From Bufo bufo (Eukaryota; Chordata; Amphibia; Anura; Bufonidae), in the NCBI RefSeq assembly GCF_905171765.1, contig NC_053390.1, forward strand, positions 579,850,471 through 579,914,470: a DNA stretch of 64,000 bases. The letters run 5' to 3'. Position 1 is the stretch's first letter. Every line of letters starts with the position of its first letter. Below are positions 1-9,600 of the stretch, piece after piece. Below the pieces are notes generated by a model. That model was not told where the DNA came from. It saw nothing but the letters and a program-made list of their open reading frames with translations, and did no database searches. A program made the position numbers and the translations under genes.

Positions 1-135
1 TTTCTACATAAAGACTAATTCTTGCTGGTATAACTTATAATATGCAAGTAGATGAAGATTTAAACAACTTTTCATATTAGTTTGATTAGGTTGATTCTGC
101 ATTCATAGGTTTGTAGAAGTTAGGATTAAGGTATT
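1..135. repeat. Unclassified dispersed repeat, copy 1
   Basis: This stretch matches 62202-62333 in the same orientation with a few substitutions and small indels. The match ends at a TTAA (126-129 here). In the second copy a TTAA-specific element starts exactly there (62330-62333), so this copy is the empty site. The upstream part, visible only in the second copy, contains repeated GATTTAAATC motifs. I do not recognise the family. Confidence 0.6.
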
Positions 136-354
136 TTTCTCAACTCTGTTCATGTTATAACATTTTTGCTGTGAAGAAGAGGCATGTGATCTCTGCTGAG
201 TCAAATTCAGTTTTGAAAACTGCAAAAGTAAACCAAGCATCTGTGATAATATCTTGTAGGCAGAGAAACTACCCAATAATCTTACAAAAACCTCTGGAAG
301 AGCATGACATTGTAAATGGATTAATGGAATTTATTTACCAAAAAAGTTACACAT
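136..354 (+). other. Unclassified segment with a short open frame
   Basis: An open frame of about 60 codons (171 to about 352) is the continuation of the repeat at 1-135. It begins with a basic stretch (MKKRHVIS) and shows no domain I recognise. It is cut by the CR1/L2 insertion that starts near 355. It may be the coding remnant of the unclassified repeat or chance; no start context or splice sites support a host gene. Confidence 0.25.
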
Positions 355-1415
355 ATAGAAACATAGAATGTGTCGGCAGATAAGAACCATTCGGCCCACC
401 TAGTCTGCCCAATATACTGAATACTATGGCCCTATCTTATATGAAGGATGACCTTATGCCTATCCCATGCATGCTTAAACTCCTTCACTGTATTTGCAGC
501 TACCACTTCTGCAGGAAGGCTATTCCATGCATCCACTACTCTCTCAGTAAAGTAATACTTCCTGATATTACTTTAAAATCTTTGCCCCTCTAATTTAAAA
601 CTATGTCCTCTTGTAGCAGTTTTTCTTCTTTTAAATATTCTCTCCTCTTTTACCTTGTTGATTCCCTTTATGTATTTAAAAGTTTCTATCATATCCCCTC
701 TGTCTCGCCTTTCTTCCAAGCTATACATGTTAAGGTCCTTTAATCTTTCCTGGTAAGTTTTGTCCTGCAATCCATGTACTAGTTTAGTAGCTCTTCTCTG
801 AACTCTCTCCAAAGTATCAATATCCTTCTGGAGATATGGTCTCCAGTACTGCGCACAATACTCCAAATGAGGTCTCGCTAGTGCTCTGTAGAGCGGCATG
901 AGCACCTCCCTCTTTCTACTGGTAACCCAAGCATTCTGCTAGCATTTCCTGCTGCTCTATGATATTGTCTGCCTACCTTTAAGTCTTCTGAAATAATGAC
1001 CCCTAAATCCCTTATATTCTGCTCTTGGGTTTTTACGCCCCAGGTGCATTATCTTGCACTTATCAACATTAAATTTTAGTTGCCAGATTTTTGACCATTC
1101 CTCTAGTTTTCCTAAATCCTAAATCCTCTAGTTTTCCTAAATCCTAAATCCTTTTCCATTTGGTGTATCCCTCCAGGAACATCAACCCTGTTACAAATCT
1201 TTGTGTCATCAGAAAAAAGACACACCTTACCATTGAGGCCTTCTGCAATATATATTAAACAATATGGGTCCCAGAACAGATCCCTGAGTTACCCCACGGG
1301 TAACAAGACCATGGTCTGAATATACTCCATTGACTACAACCCTCTGTTGTCTGTCCCTCAGCCACTGCCTAATCCATTCAACAATATGGGTGTCTACGTA
1401 CAGCCTTATTCTACA
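355..1415 (-). pseudogene. CR1/L2-type LINE, truncated reverse transcriptase relic
   Basis: Read on the minus strand this is the 3' part of a CR1/L2-clade non-LTR retrotransposon. Around 1390-1200 the translation shows the RT core with VTQGSVLGPILFNIY followed by a decayed catalytic box (FSDDTKI, usually FADDTKI). From 905 to 573 it is open for 110 aa and carries the family C-terminal block, RPHLEYCAQYWRPYLQKDID followed by LERVQRRATKL. The element then runs into a short 3' end at about 355-380 with a TCTATGTTTCTAT-like tail, as usual for these LINEs. Frameshifts and stops separate the parts, and the 5' half including the endonuclease is missing. A small duplication occurs at 1110-1150 (CTCTAGTTTTCCTAAATCC twice). 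It interrupts the unclassified repeat on either side. Confidence 0.85.
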
Positions 1416-1763
1416 TAATTAAAAAACTAATCTTTATTTCATGATGGAATAACCTTTGGATGGTAATATATTTTCCTCAAAAAGCATTTTATATAAAAAA
1501 AATCCACCCTGCTACATAGGCCTTCTAATATGTCATTCTCTAAAACATTTAATCAATTGTTCCTCAGTATGTTGAACTGAAGAAGAATGTAATAAATGCT
1601 CAGAAGTATGACATAACTTGTGATGCAGATGAAGGCATTGCTTGGATATTGCACATTTTGGTAAATAAAAGACTGGATAAGATCCACAAAGTAGGGTACA
1701 GAACAATCTACTTTGCTTTGTTCAGGTCACAATCCTGGATTTGACCACCAATAGGGATCGAGT
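1416..1763. other. Unassigned flank between LINE and PLE1
   Basis: AT-rich DNA with no gene I can name. At about 1565-1660 the plus strand has an open stretch reading YVELKKNVINAQKYDITCDA, preceded by TTCCTCAG and thus exon-like, but there is no matching donor and I recognise no family. It may belong to the unclassified repeat that the LINE interrupted. Confidence 0.3.
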
Positions 1764-2109
1764 ATGTTACTGTATATAAAAAAAAGGGGGGGGGCTAGAT
1801 GCACAGTCACAAATAAGCAGCGGAACCCTTATCCAGTCAAATCCACAAGTAGTTGTAGGGACCGCGCTGATACCAGCAGTAATAGACACAATGCAGACTT
1901 CAACACACGCTCCAGCAGGCAGCTGTTATAAATCCACTCCTATAGACGTCTCCTGCAGCGTCTTGATACCAACCGAAAACTTCAATATACGGCACCAATT
2001 CCTTCACAAGACAAAGAGACACATAGCGCAATACCCAAGTGGTAAAAGTAAGTATCCAATTTATTGTACTTACAAAGTCCATGTGATAAAAGACATTTCA
2101 TAAAATCAC

Positions 2110-2467
2110 ACCCGACGCGGGTTTCGCCTTAGGCTCAGTTCAGACCTGAGCGTTCTGAAAGGAGCGCTCTGTATGCGCGATTGTACGGGCGTTTACAATC
2201 GCGCATACAGAGACAAGCGTACACACAGTGTCGCGCGTTCCCGAAAGTCTATGTACGGGAACGCGCGACAAGCGCCCAAAAAAACGCTCCTGTACTTGTT
2301 TGAGTGTCGGGCGTTTTACAGCGCGATCGTACGCGCTGTAAAACGCCCAGGTGAGAACCATTCCCATAGGGAAGCATTGGTTTCTCCTTGTTGAGCGTTT
2401 TACAGCGCGTAGGAACGCGCTGTAAACTGCTCAGGTCTGAACTGAGCCTTAGGCTTCGTCAGGGGTT
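2110..2467 (-). ncRNA. Split hammerhead ribozyme of PLE1 left arm
   Basis: On the minus strand CTGACGA (2462-2456), AGCC and the loop TAA are followed by the 317-bp MITE. A second TAA, GGC, GAAA (2125-2122), CCCGCG, TC and GGGT follow. Removing the MITE and one TAA restores the hammerhead seen at 6106-6142. Flanking AACCC (2467-2463) pairs with GGGT (2113-2110). Stem III has one mismatch compared with the right arm. Confidence 0.6.
2132..2448. mobile_element. Harbinger-type MITE, TTA target duplication
   Basis: The element is 317 bp and bounded by TTA on both sides (2129-2131, 2449-2451). Its ends are inverted repeats: GGCTCAGTTCAGACCTGAGC at the left and the reverse complement at the right. 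The interior is mostly palindromic, with GCGCGATTGTAC-type repeats. The 3-bp TWA duplication fits PIF/Harbinger. The PLE1 right arm keeps the uninterrupted target (GCCTTAGGC on the matching strand), which fixes the insertion to the base. Confidence 0.85.
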
Positions 2468-2949
2468 GAGGAACTGAATTCCCTCAGACTCAGTGTTAAA
2501 TATCCTTCCTAAATTGCTCTAGGGCAACACCCAACTTCCGATTGGTCCGGAGGGCGGGTGACATGCATTAAATCCAAACAACACTAAAAACATCCATAAT
2601 ACAAAAATCAATCATACACAATATCAGATAAAAAAAAAATTGCAAACATTATCCACATGTGCTTCGCATGGGCAATACAAAAAAAATTTAATATGACAGT
2701 TTACACAAACTGTGCAGCCTGTAATTATGACATGCAAGCTGCCTTAATGTCCCATTCTATGTTGAGGCCGTGTGGTAGGAGGGTGCCCATCTCATATATC
2801 CACTCTGCTTCTCTTTTGTTTATCTGTTTAACAGGGTCTCCCCCTCTCCAGTGTCTCCGCACCAGTTCAACGGCACAGAATCTTAAACCGCTCAGATTTT
2901 TCTGGTGCACTTTTTTATAGGAGAGAACACAATGGCAATTATAATTCTA

Positions 2950-3640
2950 AGTGGGGTTCGAGACCATTTTATAATGGCTATAGATCGGACCAACAGTATC
3001 AACATAGTGATCATTACTATATAGTATAGAGAGTCCCAGCAATATCATCAAAATGATCATTACTATAGAGAACCCCCATACAGACCTAGACACCAGTATT
3101 GCCCTCACCATAACAATAGACCACAAGGAACATATAGTCAGCAGTACCGTCCTATATATGGACAGCAGGCATATGGACGAAATTATTATAACAGAGACCA
3201 GAGCCACGCCAGTAGGTTAGGAGGTGGTGCACAAGTAGATCGAAACCAATATAGAAACGATATGCGAGGCAATGAATATAGTAAGCACAGACGGGAAAGT
3301 GTTGACAATACAATCACCATAGGAGAAAGAAATGAGGTTGATTTACAGGATAGCAATAATGACGAGAGGAGAAACATGATCCATAGTGAAAATTTTCCCC
3401 ACCAGATGACAAAAGGCAGGACCAGCCCAATGCCACAAAGAAAAGTAGAAACACAGAGAAAGAAAAAAAGGGATATAGGGGGAGAAGGGGAGGTAAGAGA
3501 CACAACAAGTCCACCCGCAAAGAAAGGTCGGGTGAACCAGTAGGTATTTACAATCTCAGTTCCCATATCCTTACCAAGGAAGAGACGATGGTCCTCAATA
3601 AGGGTTTGAAGTTTGCTCCCACATATAAAGGGAGTAGATT
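2950..3640 (+). pseudogene. PLE1 N-terminal region, frameshifted
   Basis: Upstream of the RT frame lies a low-complexity region rich in Tyr, Gln, Arg and Asn (about 3010-3250), followed by a basic charged segment. A frame change near 3530 is needed to continue into IYNLSSHILTKEE and NKGLKFAPTY, which resembles the start of PLE polyproteins just before the RT. Stops and at least two frameshifts separate it from the RT frame at 3757. The N-terminal low-complexity part has no function I can name. Confidence 0.6.
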
Positions 3641-3756
3641 TGAGACCTATTTAGATGTACCGTACATAGTTTCATTAGGAAATTGAATATTTGTAAATAT
3701 CTGATGAAAAACCCATACAGACCACACAAACAGACAATAGTGGGATCTACACAGAC

Positions 3757-5040
3757 TTGAGGAACAAATCCACTTTCTATCCAGTAAATAAGGACAATGA
3801 ATGTATAGAGGCCTTCATACGGGGCGTTTTAAAAGGATTAGATGAAATCAAATATGGAGACAGAGTTATGGATAATTTGAGTAAGAAAGAGAAGGAAGCT
3901 TTAAGGGGCTTGGAAAAAAACAAACTAGTGGTGGTGAAACCAGCTGATAAGGGGGGGGGGGGGGTCGTAATTTTAGATAAAGTGGACTACAATACGGAAA
4001 TGCTTAGAATTCTCAGTGATGACAATACATATAAGAGATTAAGAACAGATCCAGTCATCAAATACAAAAGTGAACTTAAGGTCCTTCTTGATAGGGGCTT
4101 TGCACAAGGGGTCTTAAATAAGAAAGAATTCCAATACCTCAACCATGCTCACCCGAGAACTCCAATAATATACTATCTCCCTAAGGTACACAAAAACGCT
4201 GAAAAGCCGCCAGGGAGGCCCATAATCTCAGGGTTGGACTCCTTAACTAGTAGGATCTCAGAATATATTGACATATTCTTACAGAAATATGTGCCTACGA
4301 CCCCTTCCTGCCTTAGAGATACGGGACAGATCCTGGAAATCCTTAGGGGGTTTAGTGCACTTCCAGACAATACGTATATGGTGACACTTGATGTTACTTC
4401 CTTATACACCATAATACCCAATGAAATAGGACTAAAGGGTGTACGTTTTTATATGGACCAGGATGAGAAGATGAGTGAGGAGCATAAAACATTTATTGTG
4501 GATTGCATTAAATACTGCCTTACCCATAATTATTTTTGGTATGAGGATCATTTTTATTTGCAAGTATCGGTTGTTGCGATGGGTGCGAAATTCGCACCCG
4601 GTTTTGCGAATATTTTTATGTCATACTGGGAACATTTTTACATTGACCCACTGGTGTGTGTGGAGAATGAAGCAGGCTGTCTGCAATTATGGAAGAGGTA
4701 TATCGATGACTGTATCTGTATTTGGCGTGGCACAGAAACCGAGCTTAAAGAGTTCATTGTATATATCAATGATAACCCCTGGAATATTGTATTCACTGAG
4801 AATATTAGCAAGAGGATGATCCATTTCTTGGATCTGGAAATTGCGGTCGAACAAGGGAGGATAAAAACAAAAACCTATTTTAAACCTGCAGATCGCAATG
4901 GTTACATTGACAGGAGCAGTTGCCATTATAGACCATGGATCCAAAATGTGTCTAAAGGGCAATTACAGCGCATTAAACGCAACTGCACTGAGGCTGATGA
5001 TTTTGAACCACAAAGTGACATAATCCTCGAAAAGGTTTAG
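3757..5040 (+). CDS. PLE1 reverse transcriptase
   Basis: A 427-codon open frame carries the Penelope-type RT, which copies the element RNA at a nicked target. In order: VVVKPADKGGGGVVILDK (about residues 58-75), YYLPKVHK (about 139), PPGRPIISG (about 151), VTLDVTSLYT (about 209), MGAKFAPGFANIFM (about 276), the catalytic YIDD in WKRYIDDCICIW (about 312) and FLDLEI (about 353). These are the diagnostic PLE motifs. A run of G at 3951-3964 codes the Gly string and may be an insertion hot spot. The frame ends early because of a frameshift at about 5030; the next frame (KGYAKDLLFKQREEV) clearly continues the same protein. The first Met is only the first in this frame; the real protein started further upstream. 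Confidence 0.88.
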   Translation: MRNKSTFYPVNKDNECIEAFIRGVLKGLDEIKYGDRVMDNLSKKEKEALRGLEKNKLVVVKPADKGGGGVVILDKVDYNTEMLRILSDDNTYKRLRTDPVIKYKSELKVLLDRGFAQGVLNKKEFQYLNHAHPRTPIIYYLPKVHKNAEKPPGRPIISGLDSLTSRISEYIDIFLQKYVPTTPSCLRDTGQILEILRGFSALPDNTYMVTLDVTSLYTIIPNEIGLKGVRFYMDQDEKMSEEHKTFIVDCIKYCLTHNYFWYEDHFYLQVSVVAMGAKFAPGFANIFMSYWEHFYIDPLVCVENEAGCLQLWKRYIDDCICIWRGTETELKEFIVYINDNPWNIVFTENISKRMIHFLDLEIAVEQGRIKTKTYFKPADRNGYIDRSSCHYRPWIQNVSKGQLQRIKRNCTEADDFEPQSDIILEKV

Positions 5041-5376
5041 GGAGAAAGGATATGCAAAGGATCTGCTGTTTAAACAAAGGGAGGAAGTAAGAGATGTCAG
5101 TGTAACAAGTAAAGATGAAAAAAAAACTGTGATCATTTTAAAAAGAAAGATTACAGTGATCGGTATAGGTTTGCTTTTTCCACCACTTACTCTGTCCACT
5201 GCCCCCGTATTAGGGACATTATTAACAAAAATTGGAACGTCCTTAAGAACGATGGTATAATAGGGGATCTGATTCCACACAAACCCCCCCTCATATTCAG
5301 AAGGGCTCCAACTGTTGGAAATAAGATCGTACATGGATGCCCTAATAAAGAAAAGGGATCCCGCATCCATCGGGAT
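5041..5376 (+). pseudogene. PLE1 RT-endonuclease linker, frameshifted
   Basis: Between RT and endonuclease the coding sense continues in other frames: GYAKDLLFKQREEVRDVSV just after 5041, and later pieces up to the Cys-rich start of the next frame. Poly-A runs at about 5118-5126 and 5140 probably caused the frameshifts. No separate gene is present. Confidence 0.6.
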
Positions 5377-5847
5377 GTGTTCACATGGTGCGGCTTTTGC
5401 ATAGGATGTAAAAATAGGGCCAAGGAAGACAAGAAAAACATCAATACGAGTATGGTGACGTCAACATCAAAACATAAGGAGTGTAAAATAAAAGGGAATC
5501 TGTCATGTGAAACAGCGGGGGTAATCTACTTGTTAGAGTGCCCCTGCAAGACACAATATATAGGTCGTACTCTAAGAAAATTAAAAACCCGCATTGCTGA
5601 ACACGTCCGAAACATTAAGAAGGGTCTGGAGACCCACAGTGTTTCGGCGCATTCTAAAAAAGTGCACCAGAAAAATCAGAGCGGTTTAAGATTCTGTGCC
5701 GTTGAACTGGTGCGGAGACACTGGAGAGGGGGAGACCCTGTTAAACAGATAAACAAAAGAGAAGCAGAGTGGATATATGAGATAGGCACCCTCCTACCAC
5801 ACGGCCTCAACATAGAATGGGACATTAAGGCAGCTTGCATGTCATAA
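5377..5847 (+). pseudogene. PLE1 GIY-YIG endonuclease domain
   Basis: A 156-codon frame holds the C-terminal GIY-YIG nuclease that nicks the target for Penelope-like elements. Visible are a Cys cluster (CGFCIGC, residues 5-11), the GIY half-motif as VIYLLEC (49-55), the YIG half-motif as QYIGRT (60-65) and the helix R..EH with the family pattern ..RIAEHVRNIKKG (72-83). The C-terminal GGDPVKQINKREAEW and LLPHGLN blocks also match the PLE2 copy at 42376-42727. It is in a different frame from the RT, so the two are parts of one broken polyprotein. Confidence 0.85.
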
Positions 5848-6415
5848 TTACAGGCTGAACAGTTTGTGTAAACTGTCATATTTAAATTTTTTTGTATTGC
5901 CCATGCGAAGCACATGTGGATAATGTTTGCAATTTGTTTTTTATCTGATATTGTGTATGATTGATTTTTGTATTATGGATGTTTTTAGTGTTGTTTGGAT
6001 TTAATGCATGTCACCCGCCCCCCGGACCAATCGGAAGTTGGCTGTTGCCCTAGAGCAATTTAGGAAGGATATTTAACACTGAGTCTGAGGGAATTCAGTT
6101 CCTCAACCCCTGACGAAGCCTAAGGCGAAACCCTGGTCGGGTGTGATTTTATGAAATGTCTTTTATCACATGGACTTTGTAAGTACAATAAATCGGATAC
6201 TTACTTTTACCACTTGGGTATTGCGCTATGTGTCTCTTTGTCTTGCGAAGGAATTGGTGCCGTATATTGAAGTTTTCGGTTGGTATCAAGACGCTGCAGG
6301 AGACGTCCATAGGAGTGGATTTATAACAGCTGCCTGCTGGAGCGTGTGTTGAAGTCTGCATTGTGTCTATTACTGCTGGTATCAGCGCGGTCCCTACAAC
6401 TACTTGTGGATTTGA
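5655..6415 (+). repeat. PLE1 right arm (3' end of main copy)
   Basis: This is the direct counterpart of the left arm. It comprises the end of the endonuclease region, the hammerhead and the 3' region with AATAAA at 6187-6192, and stops at the 16-bp target duplication. The two arms differ by scattered substitutions, so the duplication is not recent. Confidence 0.88.
6106..6142 (+). ncRNA. Hammerhead ribozyme motif of PLE1
   Basis: All core elements of a type I hammerhead are present: CTGACGA (6110-6116), stem II GCC-TAA-GGC (6118-6126), GAAA (6127-6130), a two-base-pair stem III with a tiny loop (CC-CT-GG, 6131-6136) and the cleavage triplet GTC (6136-6138). Stem I pairs ACCC (6106-6109) with GGGT (6139-6142). 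Penelope-like elements are known to carry minimal hammerheads with short stem III, so placement and geometry fit. Cleavage is predicted after C6138; activity is not shown by sequence alone. Confidence 0.75.
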
Positions 6416-6533
6416 ATGTTACTGTATATAATGTTACTGTAAAGGATAATGGGCCAACGAATGCAAAAGAAATTGGGGGCTTTTGTAGCATCAAGTCATT
6501 ATCTAAAATATTTAGCACAAGTAAGGAGATTAC

Positions 6534-6651
6534 CATTATGCCCAAGTCATCACAAATGTTGTAGAACTCATCACTCTCATATATTCCTCCACCCCACACA
6601 CGAAGAGTATTCATATTGGCATCAACCGCTGACTGTAGGAGATTACGGAGT
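6534..6651 (-). CDS. MANBA exon 9
   Basis: 118 bp. Begins after ..GCAACAG and ends ..ATAATG before GTAATC. It encodes [20 protein letters not shown] and then [19 protein letters not shown]. The RVWGGGIYE block is a strongly conserved start of the GH2 catalytic barrel. The first base completes the Lys codon from exon 8, and the exon ends in phase 0; the next expected residues (WQDFMF in mammals) are not found downstream to position 1. Confidence 0.95.
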
Positions 6652-9600
6652 CTGTTGCATGTAGAGATTGATGGCAATGTTTAAGCAACAACATACAAAC
6701 ATATCTATAACTCCTTTCTTTCATGATTGGCAAAAGTGCAGAACTGTAAACCTTTTTTTTTTCCAATTTAATATTGTCTATCAACACAGATTTACACATG
6801 CAGTAATATACACTAGGAAATGGAATAAGCGTGTATAGAGTGCATAGATGACCCATGGAAGAACATTTCATTAATGCAAAGCCCAGGGCTTTTTTGTGGC
6901 ATATAGAGTATCTCACAAAAGTGAGTACACCCCTCAAATTTTTTTTAAATATTTTATTATATCTTCTCATGGGACAAAACTGACGATATGGCACTATGAT
7001 ACAATGTAAAATAGTCAGTGTGCAGCTTGTATAACAGTGTACATTTGGTGTGCCCTCAAAATAACAACACACAGCCATTAATGACTAAACCGCTGGAAAC
7101 AAAAGGGAGTACACCCCTAAGTGAAAATGGCCAAATTGTGCCCAATTAGCCATTTTCCCTCCCCTGTGTCATGTGACTCGTTAGTGTTACATGGTCTCAG
7201 GTGTGAAAAGGGAGCAGGTGTGTTAAATTTGGTGTTATCGCTCTCACACTCTCTCATACTGGTCACTGGAAGTTCGAGATGGTACCTCATGGCAAAGAAC
7301 TCTCTGAGGATCTAAAAAATAGAATAGTTGCTATACATAAAGATGACCTAAACTATAAGAAGATGCCAACATCCCGAAACTGAGCTGCGCAGCACAGTGG
7401 CCAAGACAGTACAGCGGTTCAGCAAGACATGTTCCACTCAGAACAGGCCTCGCCATGGTTGACCAAAGAAGTTGAGTGCACGTGCTCAGCTTCATATGCA
7501 GAAGTTGTCCTTTCAAAATAGACGTGCTGTCAGCATTGCTGCAGAGGTTAAACGGGTGGCGGTTCAGCCTGTCAGTGCTCAGACCATACGGCACATATCT
7601 GTATGGCTGTCGTCCCAGAAGGAAGCCTCTTCTAAAGATGATGCACAAGAAAGCCTGCAAACAGTTTGCTGGAGCCAAGCAGAATAAAGGACATGGATTA
7701 CTGGAACATGTCCTGTCCATGTCTGATGTGACCAAGATAAACTTATTTGATTCAGATGGTGTCAAGTGTGTGTGGCAGCAACCAGGTTAGGAGTACAAAG
7801 ACAACTGTGTAGTCAATGTAGAAGTGAAGACAAATAGCGGCACTCACCCGTGTGTAGTAAACAGCTTTATTTTTCAAAACTCACATGAGGCAGGGGGCGG
7901 ACAGATCCAAAGCACGCATTGAACGCATTGAACGCGTGCTTTGGATCTGTCCGCCCCCTTCCTCATGTGAGTTTTGAAAAATAAAGCTGTTTACTACACA
8001 CGGGTGAGTGCCGCTATTTGTCTTCACTTCTACATTGACTACGCATTCTACCTTATCTGCTTTGTCCAGCTGAGCACCTCCGTACGTGTGTGTCCTCTCT
8101 CAGCCACGCCAGCGCTGCACTCCATGTGCGCCCAGCCGGTGCAGTGGTGCCGCTCCCTACCTTGCTTTATTCGTACAAAGACAACTGTGTCTTGCCTACA
8201 GTCAAGCATGGTGGTGGGAGTGTCATGGCATGGGGCTGCATGAGTGTTGCCGGCTGTGGGGAGCTAGAGTTTATTGAGGGAACCATGAATGCCAACATGT
8301 ACTGTGACATACTGAAGCAGAGCATGATCCCCTCCCTTCGGAAACTGGGCCGCAGGACAAAATTCCAACATGATGACCCCAAACACACCTCCAAGATGAC
8401 CACTGCCTTGCTAAAGAAACTGAGGGTAAATGTGCTGGACTGGCCAAGCATATCTCCAGATCTAAACCCTATCGAGCATCTGTGGGGCATCCTCAAACAG
8501 AAGGTGGAGGTGTGCAAGGTCTCTAACATCCACCAGTTCCGTGCTGTCGTCATGGATGAGTGGAAGAGGATTCCAGTGGCAACCTGTGAAGCTCTAGTGA
8601 ACTCCATGCCCAAGAGAGCTAGGCTGGTTTCACACGGGCGTTGCGGGAAAAGATGCTGGTGCGTTGTGGGAACCTGCACGATTTTTCCGCGCGAGTGCAA
8701 AACATTGTAATGCGTTTTGCACGCGCGTGAGAAAAATTTGCATGTTTGGTACCCAAACCCGAACTTCTGCACAGAAGTTCGGGTTTGGGTTAGGTGTTCT
8801 GTAGATTGTATTATTTTGCCTTATAACATGGTTATACGGGAAAATAATAGCATTCTTAATACAGAATGCATAGTGCAATAGGGCTGGAGGGGTTAAAAAA
8901 TATAAAAAATAATTTAACTCACCTTAATTCACTTGCTCGCGCAGCCCTGCTACTCTTCTTTCTTCAGGACCTGGGTAAAGGACCTTTGATGATATCACTG
9001 CGCTCATCACATGGTCCATCACATGATCCATCACCAAAGTGATGGATCGTGTGACGGACCATGTGATGTGATGAACGCAGTGACATCACCACAGGTCCTT
9101 TTCCTGTGCACAGCAAAGCTGAAGACAGAAGAGAAGCCGTGCAGCGCGAACAAGTGGATTAAGGGGAGTTAAATTATTTATTTTATTTTTTTATTAACCC
9201 CTCCAGCCCTATTGTACTATATATTCTGTATTAAGAATGCTATTATTTTCCCTTATAACCAAGTTATAAGGGAAAATAATAATGATCGGGTCCCCATCCC
9301 GATCGTCTCCTAGCAACCGTGCGTGAGAATCGCACCGCATCCGCACTTGCTTGCGGATGCTTGCGATTTTCACGCAGCCCCATTCACTTCTATGGGGCCT
9401 GCGTTGCGTGAAAAACGCACAATATAGAACATGCTGCGATTTTCACGCAACGCACAAGTGATGGCTGAAAATCACAGCTCATCTGCACAGCCCCATAGAA
9501 ATGAATGGGTCCGGATTCAGTGCGGGTGCAATGCATTCACCTCACGCATTGCACCCGTGCGGAAATCTCGCCCGTGTGAAAGGGGCCTTAAAAGGCAGTG

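Larger units (their letters stand above)
1837..2917 (-). repeat. PLE1 left inverted arm (5'-truncated PLE copy)
   Basis: The reverse complement of this segment matches 5655-6415, apart from the 317-bp MITE at 2132-2448 plus one TTA. It encodes the last 60 or so residues of the PLE GIY-YIG region (minus, 2910-2725, ending ..EWDIKAACMS) and then the 3' non-coding end with AATAAA. The inner break at 2917 is where truncation of this copy occurred. Confidence 0.9.
1764..6431 (+). mobile_element. PLE1: Penelope-like element with inverted truncated copy and 16-bp TSD
   Basis: The unit is flanked by the direct repeat ATGTTACTGTATATAA at 1764-1779 and 6416-6431, which I read as its target-site duplication. 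Inside, a near full-length copy runs plus-wise to about 6415 and a second, 5'-truncated copy of its 3' end runs in the opposite direction (minus, 2917 to about 1837). The two copies point away from each other. Such inverted terminal copies (pseudo-LTRs) are known for Penelope elements. The insertion lies in a MANBA intron, 102 bp beyond the exon 9 splice donor. The coding region is broken by frameshifts, so it is not autonomous. The left arm extends about 58 bp beyond the point where the right arm ends. Confidence 0.85.

Noticed and set aside
1891..2103. Conserved 70-aa frame duplicated at 6149-6361
   Set aside because: The similarity reflects the inverted PLE1 arms, which are non-coding here; the frame is antisense to the PLE and has no domain.
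7811..8173. Hammerhead in the short PLE-like unit
   Set aside because: ATGAGGAAGGGGG and AAAGCACGCG resemble parts of the core, but the CTGANGA box and stem pairing are not met.
8167..8772. Minus-strand 201-aa frame
   Set aside because: It is the antisense shadow of the Tc1 transposase and runs into the fold-back MITE.
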